A stretch of 64,000 nt of DNA from an uncultured Flavobacteriaceae bacterium (GTDB lineage Bacteria > Bacteroidota > Bacteroidia > Flavobacteriales > Flavobacteriaceae). The DNA is taken from the NCBI GenBank assembly GCA_947494205.1, contig CANLUH010000004.1, positions 1 through 64,000 on the forward strand, written 5' to 3'. The notes under the pieces were generated by a model, which was not told where the DNA came from, did no database searches, and worked only from the letters and a program-made list of their open reading frames with translations. A program made the position numbers and the translations under genes. Shown one piece after another: positions 24,699 to 32,135 of the stretch. Each line of letters opens with the position of its first letter. Position 1 is the stretch's first letter.

Positions 24699-25760
24699 TT
24701 ATTCTATTTTCTTCACCACTGCTTTTGGCGCTTCTTTTCTTGTGCCATCAAAACCATCTACTCCAGCTACCGTTGTGTATTTCATAACGTAACGTTTTCC
24801 TGGATTAATAATTTTGTATGCTGCTTGACACATTAATGTTGCTTCGTGGAAACCACAAAGTATTAGTTTTAACTTGCCTGGATAAGTATTAACATCTCCA
24901 ATAGCGAAAACTCCTGGAATATTGGTTTGGTAATCTAAAGCGTTATTTACTTTAATCGCATTTTTTTCTATCTCTAGTCCCCAATTAGCAATAGGCCCTA
25001 ATTTAGGAGACAGTCCAAATAATGGAATAAAGTGATCGCACTCTATTTCAAATTCTTTTTCTATGTGTTGCGATTGTTTTACAACAACTCCAGTTACTTT
25101 ATCATCTCCTAAAATCCCGATAACTTCTGCCGGCGTTACTAGATTAATTTTACCTGCATTTTTCAGCTCTTGTACTTTTTCTACTGAGTCTAGATGTCCG
25201 CGAAATTCGTTTCTTCTGTGTATTAGCGTTACTTCTGAAGCTACATCACTTAAAAAAATACTCCAATCTAATGCAGAATCTCCTCCTCCTGCTATAACTA
25301 CTTTTTTATTTCTGTAGATTTCTGGGTCTTTAATAATATATTCAACGCCTTTATCTTCAAAATCTGCAATGTTATGAATTAAAGGTTTTCTTGGTTCAAA
25401 ACTTCCTAAACCTCCTGCAATAGCTACTACAGGTGCTTGATGTTTAGTTCCTTTATTTGTAGTTACTATAAAAGTACCATCGTCTTGTTTTTCTATAGTA
25501 TCGGCACGTTCTCCTAAGGTAAACCCTGGTTCGAACTGCTTACATTGCTCTAATAGTTTTTCGGTAAGATCTCCTGCTAGTATTTCTGGATAAGCAGGAA
25601 TATCATATATAGGTTTTTTAGGATATATTTCGGAACATTGCCCTCCTGGCTGTGGTAATGCATCTATTAAATGGCATTTTAGCTTAAGTAAACCCGCTTC
25701 AAATACTGTGAATAGTCCCGTAGGACCAGCCCCAATGATAAGTATATCTGTTTTAATCAT
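24699..25760 (-). CDS. ferredoxin--NADP reductase, thioredoxin reductase-like
   Basis: The 353-residue flavoprotein has an N-terminal FAD-binding motif IIGAGPTGLFTVFEAGL (about 7-23), the PGGQCSEIYPKKP segment, an NADPH-binding motif VVIAGGGDSALDWS and the C-terminal FAD motif GVFAIGDVNTYPGK. It lacks the C-x-x-C pair of thioredoxin reductase, which places it with YumC/ferredoxin-NADP reductases. It lies between the NifU-domain gene and the ferredoxin gene. This suggests it passes electrons from NADPH to that ferredoxin during iron-sulfur metabolism. Confidence 0.88.
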   Translation of the reverse strand: MIKTDILIIGAGPTGLFTVFEAGLLKLKCHLIDALPQPGGQCSEIYPKKPIYDIPAYPEILAGDLTEKLLEQCKQFEPGFTLGERADTIEKQDDGTFIVTTNKGTKHQAPVVAIAGGLGSFEPRKPLIHNIADFEDKGVEYIIKDPEIYRNKKVVIAGGGDSALDWSIFLSDVASEVTLIHRRNEFRGHLDSVEKVQELKNAGKINLVTPAEVIGILGDDKVTGVVVKQSQHIEKEFEIECDHFIPLFGLSPKLGPIANWGLEIEKNAIKVNNALDYQTNIPGVFAIGDVNTYPGKLKLILCGFHEATLMCQAAYKIINPGKRYVMKYTTVAGVDGFDGTRKEAPKAVVKKIE

Positions 25761-25825
25761 GAATTTTAATTTCGGACAGTAAAATTAATATCTGATAGCT
25801 TTATATAACATGACAAAAGTCACGG

Positions 25826-26068
25826 TTAAGCTTCAATATTTACAACTTTTTCTATTTGTGGCGCATACTTTTTAATAGTCATCTCTACTCCAGATTTTAG
25901 TGTCATTTGGTTAACACTACAACCCACACATGCACCTTGTAATTGTACTTTTACTAATTTATCATCTTCTATAGATAACAAAGAAATATCTCCTCCATCA
26001 CTTTGTAAAAACGGACGAATTTCTTCTAGCGCTTTTTCTACATTTAATTTTAATTCTTCTGTTGTCAT
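25826..26068 (-). CDS. NifU C-terminal domain protein (Fe-S scaffold)
   Basis: The 80-residue protein is a single Nfu domain, with the cluster-binding C47-x-x-C50 in GACVGCSVNQMTLKSG. Such small proteins carry or transfer iron-sulfur clusters. It ends 65 bases before the ferredoxin reductase gene and starts three bases after the Mrp gene stop, so it is certainly in the same transcript as Mrp. Length and motif are complete. Confidence 0.92.
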   Translation of the reverse strand: MTTEELKLNVEKALEEIRPFLQSDGGDISLLSIEDDKLVKVQLQGACVGCSVNQMTLKSGVEMTIKKYAPQIEKVVNIEA

Positions 26069-26071
26069 CTG

Positions 26072-27208
26072 TTATTTTTTAACTGCTGAACATCCAGCCA
26101 TTGTTGTAATTTTTATTGCTTCAGTAGGTGGTAAATCTGTATTTCTATATACTACTTCCTGCACAACATTCTGTGTTATTTTTTCAAACGCCTTTTCTAA
26201 AGGTGTTGCTGTTTGTAATGCTGCTGGTCTACCAACATCTCCAGCTTCACGAATACTTTGCACTAATGGTATTTCTCCTAAAAGTGGTACTTGTAAATCT
26301 TCAGACAAATGTTTTGCTCCTTCCTTTCCAAAGATATAATATTTATTCTCAGGTAATTCTGCAGGTGTAAAGTATGCCATGTTCTCTATAATTCCTAATA
26401 CAGGAACATTAATACTGTCTTGCTGGAACATTGCTACTCCTTTTTTAGCATCTGCTAGGGCTACATTTTGCGGCGTACTTACTACTACTGCTCCCGTTAT
26501 TGGTAACGACTGCATAATGCTTAAGTGAATATCTCCTGTTCCTGGAGGCAAGTCTAACAATAAGAAATCTAATTCTCCCCATGCGGCATCAAAAATCATT
26601 TGATTTAATGCTTTAGAAGCCATTGGTCCTCTCCAAATAACAGCTTGGTCTGGTTTAGTAAAAAAGCCTATGGATAATATTTTAACACCATAATTTTCTA
26701 CTGGTTTCATTTTAGATTTTCCGTCTACGGTTACCGATAATGGTCGTTCTAACTCTACATCGAACATTATTGGCATAGAAGGCCCATAAATATCGGCATC
26801 TAAAACGCCTACCTTAAAGCCCATTTTCGCTAATGTTACTGCTAAATTAGCTGTCACTGTAGATTTACCTACCCCTCCTTTACCTGAGGCTACAGCTACT
26901 ATGTTTTTAATTCCAGGAATAGCTTTTCCTTTTATTTCTGTTGCTGCAGGTTTTGCAGGTGCTTCTACTTTTAAATTTACTTTAACCTGCGCTTTTGCAT
27001 ATACCTTTTCGTGTATCGCTTTAAGTATTTCTACTTCCGTTTTTTTACGCGCTTGTAATGCAGGATTCGTTATAGTAATATCCACTATTACCTCATCTGC
27101 AAATGTTACTATGTTTTTTACTGCACCACTTTCTACCATATTCTGTCCTTCTCCTGGTACTGTTATAGTTTCTAGTGCTTTTAATATATCTTCTTTATTC
27201 AGTTTCAT
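26072..27208 (-). CDS. Mrp/NBP35-type P-loop ATPase (Fe-S carrier)
   Basis: The 378-residue protein has an N-terminal MIP18/DUF59 domain (about 1-80) and a SIMIBI-class P-loop ATPase with ASGKGGVGKST (about 108-118), then DADIYGPSMP and LLLDLPPGTGD. This layout is typical of Mrp/ApbC iron-sulfur carriers. The C-x-x-C usually found after NMA/S-Y-F is not present here: NMAYFTPAELP replaces it; the one Cys seen near the end is in MAGCSAV. It is the first gene of the Fe-S operon, with a -7-like box upstream. Confidence 0.9.
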   Translation of the reverse strand: MKLNKEDILKALETITVPGEGQNMVESGAVKNIVTFADEVIVDITITNPALQARKKTEVEILKAIHEKVYAKAQVKVNLKVEAPAKPAATEIKGKAIPGIKNIVAVASGKGGVGKSTVTANLAVTLAKMGFKVGVLDADIYGPSMPIMFDVELERPLSVTVDGKSKMKPVENYGVKILSIGFFTKPDQAVIWRGPMASKALNQMIFDAAWGELDFLLLDLPPGTGDIHLSIMQSLPITGAVVVSTPQNVALADAKKGVAMFQQDSINVPVLGIIENMAYFTPAELPENKYYIFGKEGAKHLSEDLQVPLLGEIPLVQSIREAGDVGRPAALQTATPLEKAFEKITQNVVQEVVYRNTDLPPTEAIKITTMAGCSAVKK

Positions 27209-27270
27209 ATGTATTTCCTTTAAACAATAAGGAATTTTATTTATTACTAATTTAGATTTATTCTAAAGTG

Positions 27271-27278
27271 CAAATATA
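27271..27278 (-). promoter_or_regulatory. -7 box of the mrp operon
   Basis: On the minus strand TATATTTG fits TAnnTTTG exactly, 62 bases before the ATG. No suitable TTG was found upstream, so confidence is limited. Confidence 0.4.
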
Positions 27279-27365
27279 CTACATAAAGCTTGAAGAATGA
27301 AGCCTCTAGTTTGAAGTTTTTTATAATGGAATAGTTGAAACTTATTGTATTAAATGTACGAAGGT

Positions 27366-27695
27366 CTATAACTCCTTTGCAGGATCCCAATAGATACTTT
27401 CTAAATTTTGTATTTGATTATCGATAACCTCTACCCCTTCACTTTCTAAAAGTTGTTGCATTAGGTTTGTCCCATCAAAATGATGCTTACCTGTAAGTAG
27501 TCCTTTTCTATTTACTACACGATGCGCAGGCACATCTTTTCCTCCAGAACCATTCATAGCATAACCAACCATTCGTGCACTTCTTGGTGCGCCTAAATAA
27601 TTCCCTATAGCTCCATAACTTGTTACTCTTCCGTATGGGATTAATCTTGCGACTTCGTATACTTTATCGAAAAAGTTTAAGGTTTCTGGTTTCAT
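27366..27695 (-). CDS. alkyltransferase-like protein (MGMT family, no active Cys)
   Basis: The 109-residue protein is the DNA-binding domain of O6-alkylguanine alkyltransferases: PYGRVTSYGAIGNYLG and the RxVGYAMNG segment are conserved. In the catalytic P-C-H-R the Cys is replaced by Ala: PAHR at 56-59. It therefore cannot remove the alkyl group and probably belongs to the ATL proteins, which bind alkylated guanine and hand it to nucleotide excision repair. It follows the LysE gene by four bases, in the trmB-lysE-atl operon. Confidence 0.88.
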   Translation of the reverse strand: MKPETLNFFDKVYEVARLIPYGRVTSYGAIGNYLGAPRSARMVGYAMNGSGGKDVPAHRVVNRKGLLTGKHHFDGTNLMQQLLESEGVEVIDNQIQNLESIYWDPAKEL

Positions 27696-27699
27696 TATA

Positions 27700-28329
27700 T
27701 TATAGTTCTTTTATAATATTAATTAGAGTGACTATTGAGATTATTCCTGTAATAATACCTATAATAAAATTCATCGTTTTTTGCGATTTTATTTTCTTAC
27801 TCTTAATCTTTTCAAAAAAGAAAACATAAACATATAGCATCACAAAAGTTCCTGAAACTGCTCCCGCTACATAAGACCCAATACTTACAGGATCGAAAGT
27901 AAGCCATTTAAAACTTGCTAAAGTTATCCCCATATAGGCTTGATATGGAATAGGGAACACATTTAATGCCGACAATAACATGCCTTGAAAAAATCGGCTT
28001 TTCTTACTTTTTACATTTGGCTCTACTTTAGGCTTAGCGTCTTTTTTTGCTAATACTAGGAAGTAAACCGTTATAAGCACAAAAATAACTAAAGCTACAC
28101 GTTGTAAAATATCTACTACGTCTGGGTGGTTACTTAAGTATCTTGCAAAAACTAATGCTATTAATGTTTGAGCAATAACTATTACACAGACGCCAATAGA
28201 AAAAACAAGACCTCTAGTGTGCCCATCTTTAATACTAATTTTTGCTGCGGTCATATTTAACAACCCAGGTGGAATAACACCCACCAAAGCTATTATAAAA
28301 GCTAAACCAAACGTAATTGTAATCTCCAA
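27700..28329 (-). CDS. LysE-type transporter
   Basis: The 209-residue membrane protein has about six hydrophobic segments and the family start ITFGLAFIIALVGVIPPGLLN, with the conserved G-x-x-x-P-G-P-like motif at about 16-24 (GVIPPGLL). LysE/RhtB transporters export amino acids or related small molecules. The substrate is not predictable. A positively charged stretch (KKDAKPKVEPNVKSKKS) lies between two membrane segments. It is close to the alkyltransferase-like gene and the trmB gene on both sides. Confidence 0.82.
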   Translation of the reverse strand: MEITITFGLAFIIALVGVIPPGLLNMTAAKISIKDGHTRGLVFSIGVCVIVIAQTLIALVFARYLSNHPDVVDILQRVALVIFVLITVYFLVLAKKDAKPKVEPNVKSKKSRFFQGMLLSALNVFPIPYQAYMGITLASFKWLTFDPVSIGSYVAGAVSGTFVMLYVYVFFFEKIKSKKIKSQKTMNFIIGIITGIISIVTLINIIKEL

Positions 28330-28331
28330 TA

Positions 28332-29006
28332 CTATTTAATTTTAAATCTAATATACGTAATTGGTTTGTTTTGCTCTAAATATTGACTTTCGTAATAAGT
28401 TTGTATGCTTGTTACTTCTTCTGGACTACCTTCTTGTTTATATACATTATGATTTGCATAAAGTACTTCATGTCCTGCTCCATGCAATAATCCTAGTGTG
28501 TAGCCATGCATAAACTCACTATCTGTTTTTAAGTGCATTATTCCATCTGGTTTTAAAATGGTTTTGTAGCGTGCTAAAAACTCAGCATTAGTCATTCTAT
28601 GTTTTGTTCGCTTGTATTTTATTTGTGGATCTGGGAACGTAATCCAAATTTCGTCTACTTCATTTGCTGCAAAAGCGTGATCTATCAATTCTATTTGGGT
28701 TCTTAAAAAAGCAACATTAGATATATTTTCTTCTAAAGCTGTTTTTGCTCCTCTCCAAAATCTCGCGCCTTTTATATCTACTCCAATATAATTTACATTA
28801 GGATTTCGTTTTGCTAATTCTACAGAATATTCTCCTTTTCCGCAGCCTAACTCTAGAACTATTGGGTTATCATTTTTAAAAAATGTACTAGCCCACTGTC
28901 CTTTTTGAGCATAAGTACCTTCTACTAATTCTTCTCTAGTTGGTTGAAAAACGTTTTTAAATGTTTCGTTTTCGTTAAATCTTTTGAGCTTATTTTTACT
29001 TCCCAC
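28332..29006 (-). CDS. trmB: tRNA (guanine(46)-N7)-methyltransferase
   Basis: The 224-residue enzyme has the SAM motif VLELGCGKGEY (about 49-59), the acidic catalytic segment WITFPDPQIKYKR (about 121-133), and the family-typical end. TrmB makes m7G46 in the variable loop of tRNA. The start is GTG at 29006, because no ATG lies in frame nearby. It heads a three-gene unit with lysE and the alkyltransferase-like gene; a -7-like box lies just before it. Confidence 0.93.
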   Translation of the reverse strand: MGSKNKLKRFNENETFKNVFQPTREELVEGTYAQKGQWASTFFKNDNPIVLELGCGKGEYSVELAKRNPNVNYIGVDIKGARFWRGAKTALEENISNVAFLRTQIELIDHAFAANEVDEIWITFPDPQIKYKRTKHRMTNAEFLARYKTILKPDGIMHLKTDSEFMHGYTLGLLHGAGHEVLYANHNVYKQEGSPEEVTSIQTYYESQYLEQNKPITYIRFKIK

Positions 29007-29024
29007 AATAACTTAATGTTTTGG

Positions 29025-29032
29025 CAAAATTA
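29025..29032 (-). promoter_or_regulatory. -7 box of trmB
   Basis: On the minus strand TAATTTTG fits TAnnTTTG, 19 bases before the GTG start. No TTG at the right distance was seen. Confidence 0.35.
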
Positions 29033-29060
29033 AGGAAATATAATTGTTCGCTATTATCTT

Positions 29061-29068
29061 TATCTTTG
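29061..29068 (+). promoter_or_regulatory. -7 box of the glycosyltransferase gene
   Basis: TATCTTTG fits exactly, 53 bases before the ATG; the nearest TTG (29044-29046) is only 14 bases away, slightly short. Confidence 0.4.
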
Positions 29069-29120
29069 ATTTTATTAGGTTATTTAATAATGCCAACACC
29101 ATAAGGTATTACAATATAAA

Positions 29121-30176
29121 ATGAAGAAACAAATTTTAGTCGCTCCTTTAAACTGGGGATTAGGTCATGCTACAAGATGTATCCCCATTATTAATGCTCT
29201 TATAAAGCTAAATTACACACCAATTATTGCTAGTGACGGCATTGCATTAGCACTTTTAAAAAAAGAATTCCCTAAGTTAACTTTCGATGAATTACCTCCA
29301 TATAATGTTACTTATTCTAAAAAGGCTCATTTATTTAAATGGAAACTTTTAGTGGATTCACCTAAATTACTTCATGCTATTAATGAAGAAAGAAAAGCTA
29401 CAAAAGCATTAGTAAAGAAATATAATATTAACGGCATTATTTCAGATAATAGATTAGGGGTAAGTTCTAAAAAAGTGCCTAGTGTATTTATTACGCATCA
29501 ATTAAATGTTTTAAGCGGAAGCACAACTTGGTTAAGTACTAAAATACATCAAAATATTATTAAAAAGTTCGATGAATGTTGGATTCCTGATAATGAGTTT
29601 ACACCTAATTTAAGTGGAAGATTAGGTCACACTAGTGGTACGAGTTTACCTATTAAGTATCTTGGGCCTTTAAGTCGATTTGAAAAAACAGATGCGACCA
29701 TTGTATACGACTTAATGGTTTTACTGTCTGGGCCAGAACCACAACGTTCTTTATTAGAAAACATACTATTAGAAGAACTTGAGGAGTTTAAAGGCAAAGT
29801 CCTTTTTGTTAGAGGTGTTATTGAAGCGGAAGAAAGTATTACGATTAAAAAGAATATTACTATTTATAACTTTATGCAAAGTAGCGCTTTAGAACAAGCT
29901 ATAAATTCAAGTACTATGATACTTTCTCGTTCTGGTTATACTACTGTTATGGACTTGGCAAAAATTGGTAAAAAGGCCTTTTTTATTCCAACCCCTGGAC
30001 AATTTGAACAAGAATACTTAGCAAAAATGCTAGATGAAATGAAACTAGTTCCTTTTTGTAGTCAAGATGATTTTAAAATAGAATTATTGCGTAAGATTAG
30101 CGACTTTAAAGGTTTAGATATTGAACACTCTCAACCTAACTTCAAACTATTATTCAGGCTTTTCGAGTGTAAATGA
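29121..30176 (+). CDS. MurG-like glycosyltransferase family protein
   Basis: The 351-residue protein resembles GT-B glycosyltransferases: the start ILVAPLNWGLGHATRCIPI (about 4-22) is the nucleotide-sugar transferase motif G-x-G-H. The C-terminal half has SRSGYTTVMDLAKIGKKAFFIPTPGQFEQEYLA, equivalent to the donor-binding region. No membrane segment is seen. Donor and acceptor are unknown. It overlaps the convergent sensor kinase gene by 27 bases, so the two transcripts are antisense at their ends. Confidence 0.8.
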   Translation: MKKQILVAPLNWGLGHATRCIPIINALIKLNYTPIIASDGIALALLKKEFPKLTFDELPPYNVTYSKKAHLFKWKLLVDSPKLLHAINEERKATKALVKKYNINGIISDNRLGVSSKKVPSVFITHQLNVLSGSTTWLSTKIHQNIIKKFDECWIPDNEFTPNLSGRLGHTSGTSLPIKYLGPLSRFEKTDATIVYDLMVLLSGPEPQRSLLENILLEELEEFKGKVLFVRGVIEAEESITIKKNITIYNFMQSSALEQAINSSTMILSRSGYTTVMDLAKIGKKAFFIPTPGQFEQEYLAKMLDEMKLVPFCSQDDFKIELLRKISDFKGLDIEHSQPNFKLLFRLFECK

Positions 30177-31199
30177 AAACTCACTACCAACACCTAATTC
30201 ACTTTCTACATATATTTTTTCGTCGTGAGCTTCTATAATATGTTTTACAATAGAAAGTCCTAGACCAGAACCGCCTACTTCTCTAGATCGACTTTTATCT
30301 ACACGATAGAAACGTTCGAACAAACGTGGAATGTTTTCTTCTGTAATACCTTCACCATTGTCGGTTACTCTAACAATAACTTTATTTTTAATTAGGTTTT
30401 CTATACTTACTTCAGTTGTACCGTTTTCTATACCGTACTTAATAGAATTTACTATAAGGTTTGTTAATACTTGCTGTATTCTTTCCTTATCAGCTTTTAC
30501 AAATATTTGAGTATCGTATTCCATATCGAATACTAAAGACATTTTCTTTTTAGAGGCTTTCATTTCAAACAACTCGAAAACACTTCTTACTAATTCTACA
30601 ATATCAAAAACTTCAATATCTAAGCTTAAATCACCAACTTCAAGTTTGGTAATCATATCTAAATCTCTTACAATATAAATAAGCCGCTCTACGCCTTTAT
30701 TTGCTCTATCTAAATACTTGTCTCTTATTTTCTCATTATTTGCTGCACCATCTAGTAATGTTTCTAAATAGCCTTGCACGGTAAATAATGGTGTTTTTAA
30801 TTCATGTGAAACATTACCTAAAAACTCTTTTCGGTATTCTTCTCTTACCTTTAGGGTTTCTATTTCTATTTTTTTGTCTCTAGCATACTTATCAATTTCC
30901 TCGGTAAGTGTTGCCATATTGGTTGTTATACGATCTTTAGAAAAACTGGTGTTTTCTAAAAGTTTTAAATCATCGTATATTTTTTTTACGCGCTTGTAAA
31001 TAAAATGCTGTACTCTGTATTGAATAACAAAAAATGAAGCAACATAACAAATCCCCGCAAATAGTATTAAAAATAAAACCAAAGGAATACTTGGAGGAAA
31101 AATACCACTATATAAAAAAACACTCATACAGAGTGTTAATACTATAGTAATAACTAAAGATGTTTTAAAGGCAAACTTGTACGATTTTTTTATTTGCAT
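30150..31199 (-). CDS. PhoR-like sensor histidine kinase
   Basis: The 349-residue kinase has two N-terminal membrane segments (about 12-31 and 40-60) with almost no periplasmic loop, a linker, the HisKA box SHELKTPL (H132), and a complete ATPase domain (NSIKYG, VTDNGEGI, GGSGLGLSIVKH). The tiny extracellular part means the signal is sensed in the membrane or by a partner. It shares one base with the regulator gene before it (TAATG), a typical two-component pair. Confidence 0.92.
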   Translation of the reverse strand: MQIKKSYKFAFKTSLVITIVLTLCMSVFLYSGIFPPSIPLVLFLILFAGICYVASFFVIQYRVQHFIYKRVKKIYDDLKLLENTSFSKDRITTNMATLTEEIDKYARDKKIEIETLKVREEYRKEFLGNVSHELKTPLFTVQGYLETLLDGAANNEKIRDKYLDRANKGVERLIYIVRDLDMITKLEVGDLSLDIEVFDIVELVRSVFELFEMKASKKKMSLVFDMEYDTQIFVKADKERIQQVLTNLIVNSIKYGIENGTTEVSIENLIKNKVIVRVTDNGEGITEENIPRLFERFYRVDKSRSREVGGSGLGLSIVKHIIEAHDEKIYVESELGVGSEFSFTLEKPE

Positions 31200-31882
31200 T
31201 ATTCTACAAATTTATAGCCAACTCCTTTTACCGTTTTAAAACAATTATCTCCAATTTTTTCTCTTAGTTTTCGAATATGTACGTCTATTGTACGCCCACC
31301 AACAACTACTTCGTTACCCCAAACTTTATCTAAAATATCTTCTCTCTTAAATACTTTACCTGGTTTTGAAGCCAATAATGACAATAATTCGAATTCTTTT
31401 CTTGGTAAAAGAATCTCCTTATCCTTTAATATTATTTTATACTCGTCTCGATTAATAACTAAATCTCCAATCTTTATTAGAGAACCTGTAGACTCTTCTT
31501 TTTTTAAGCGTCTTAAAAGTGCTTTTACTTTACTTACTAGTACTTTTGGCTTAATAGGTTTAGTAATGTAGTCGTCTGCACCAGCATCGAAACCTGCTAC
31601 TTGAGAATAGTCTTCCCCTCTAGCTGTTAAAAATGTAATAATAGTATCTTTTAATTCTGGTACTTTTCTAATATTTTCACAAGCTTCAATACCATCCATC
31701 TCTGGCATCATTACATCTAAAATAATTAATTGGGGCTGTTCCTTTTTAGCTTTCTTTACACCTTCATATCCATTTTCGGCAGTAATAACTTCGTAACCTT
31801 CGTTAGATAGATTATACCCTACAATTTCCAAAATATCTGGTTCATCATCAACTAATAATATTTTAACATCACTATTATTCAT
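31199..31882 (-). CDS. PhoB-like response regulator (OmpR family)
   Basis: The 227-residue protein has a receiver with ILLVDDEPDILEIVGYNL, phospho-acceptor D56 in LIILDVMMPEMDG and a C-terminal winged helix ending GKVFKREDILDKVWGNEVVVGGR and VKGVGYKF. It should bind DNA as a dimer after phosphorylation by the kinase encoded one base downstream. A TTG-N22-TATCTTTA promoter lies just upstream. Homologues in Bacteroidota are often essential, but the regulon cannot be read here. Confidence 0.94.
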   Translation of the reverse strand: MNNSDVKILLVDDEPDILEIVGYNLSNEGYEVITAENGYEGVKKAKKEQPQLIILDVMMPEMDGIEACENIRKVPELKDTIITFLTARGEDYSQVAGFDAGADDYITKPIKPKVLVSKVKALLRRLKKEESTGSLIKIGDLVINRDEYKIILKDKEILLPRKEFELLSLLASKPGKVFKREDILDKVWGNEVVVGGRTIDVHIRKLREKIGDNCFKTVKGVGYKFVE

Positions 31883-31910
31883 TAAAAAGAAATTTAATTT
31901 TTACGTTCAG

Positions 31911-31943
31911 TAAAGATAAAGTTATTAGGTATAAAAATAACAA
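31911..31943 (-). promoter_or_regulatory. promoter of the PhoB/PhoR-like pair
   Basis: On the minus strand TTG and TATCTTTA are 22 bases apart, matching the consensus except for the last base of the -7 box. The leader would be about 20 bases. Confidence 0.5.
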
Positions 31944-32105
31944 TTCGAAAATTAATAACAATAAAGTAACACATTATACCCATTACCTTAACAAAGAAAC
32001 TATTCTACTTAATACAGAGCGCAAAGTATATTAAACCCGTGTTATTTTATAGTTAAAAGTACTATATCTTAGATAACATGCAGATTACCAACATTAAATT
32101 CTTTG

Positions 32106-32113
32106 TATATTTG
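32106..32113 (+). promoter_or_regulatory. -7 box of the lamin-tail gene
   Basis: TATATTTG fits TAnnTTTG exactly, 22 bases before the ATG. A TTA rather than TTG is present at the -33 distance. Confidence 0.4.
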
Positions 32114-32135
32114 CTCATAATCTAATAAGAAAATT

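Noticed and set aside
26881-26900. TTTCCG string inside the mrp gene as a fourth copy of the hairpin
   Set aside because: The TTTCCG near 26717 has no matching right arm at the right spacing, and it lies in coding sequence.
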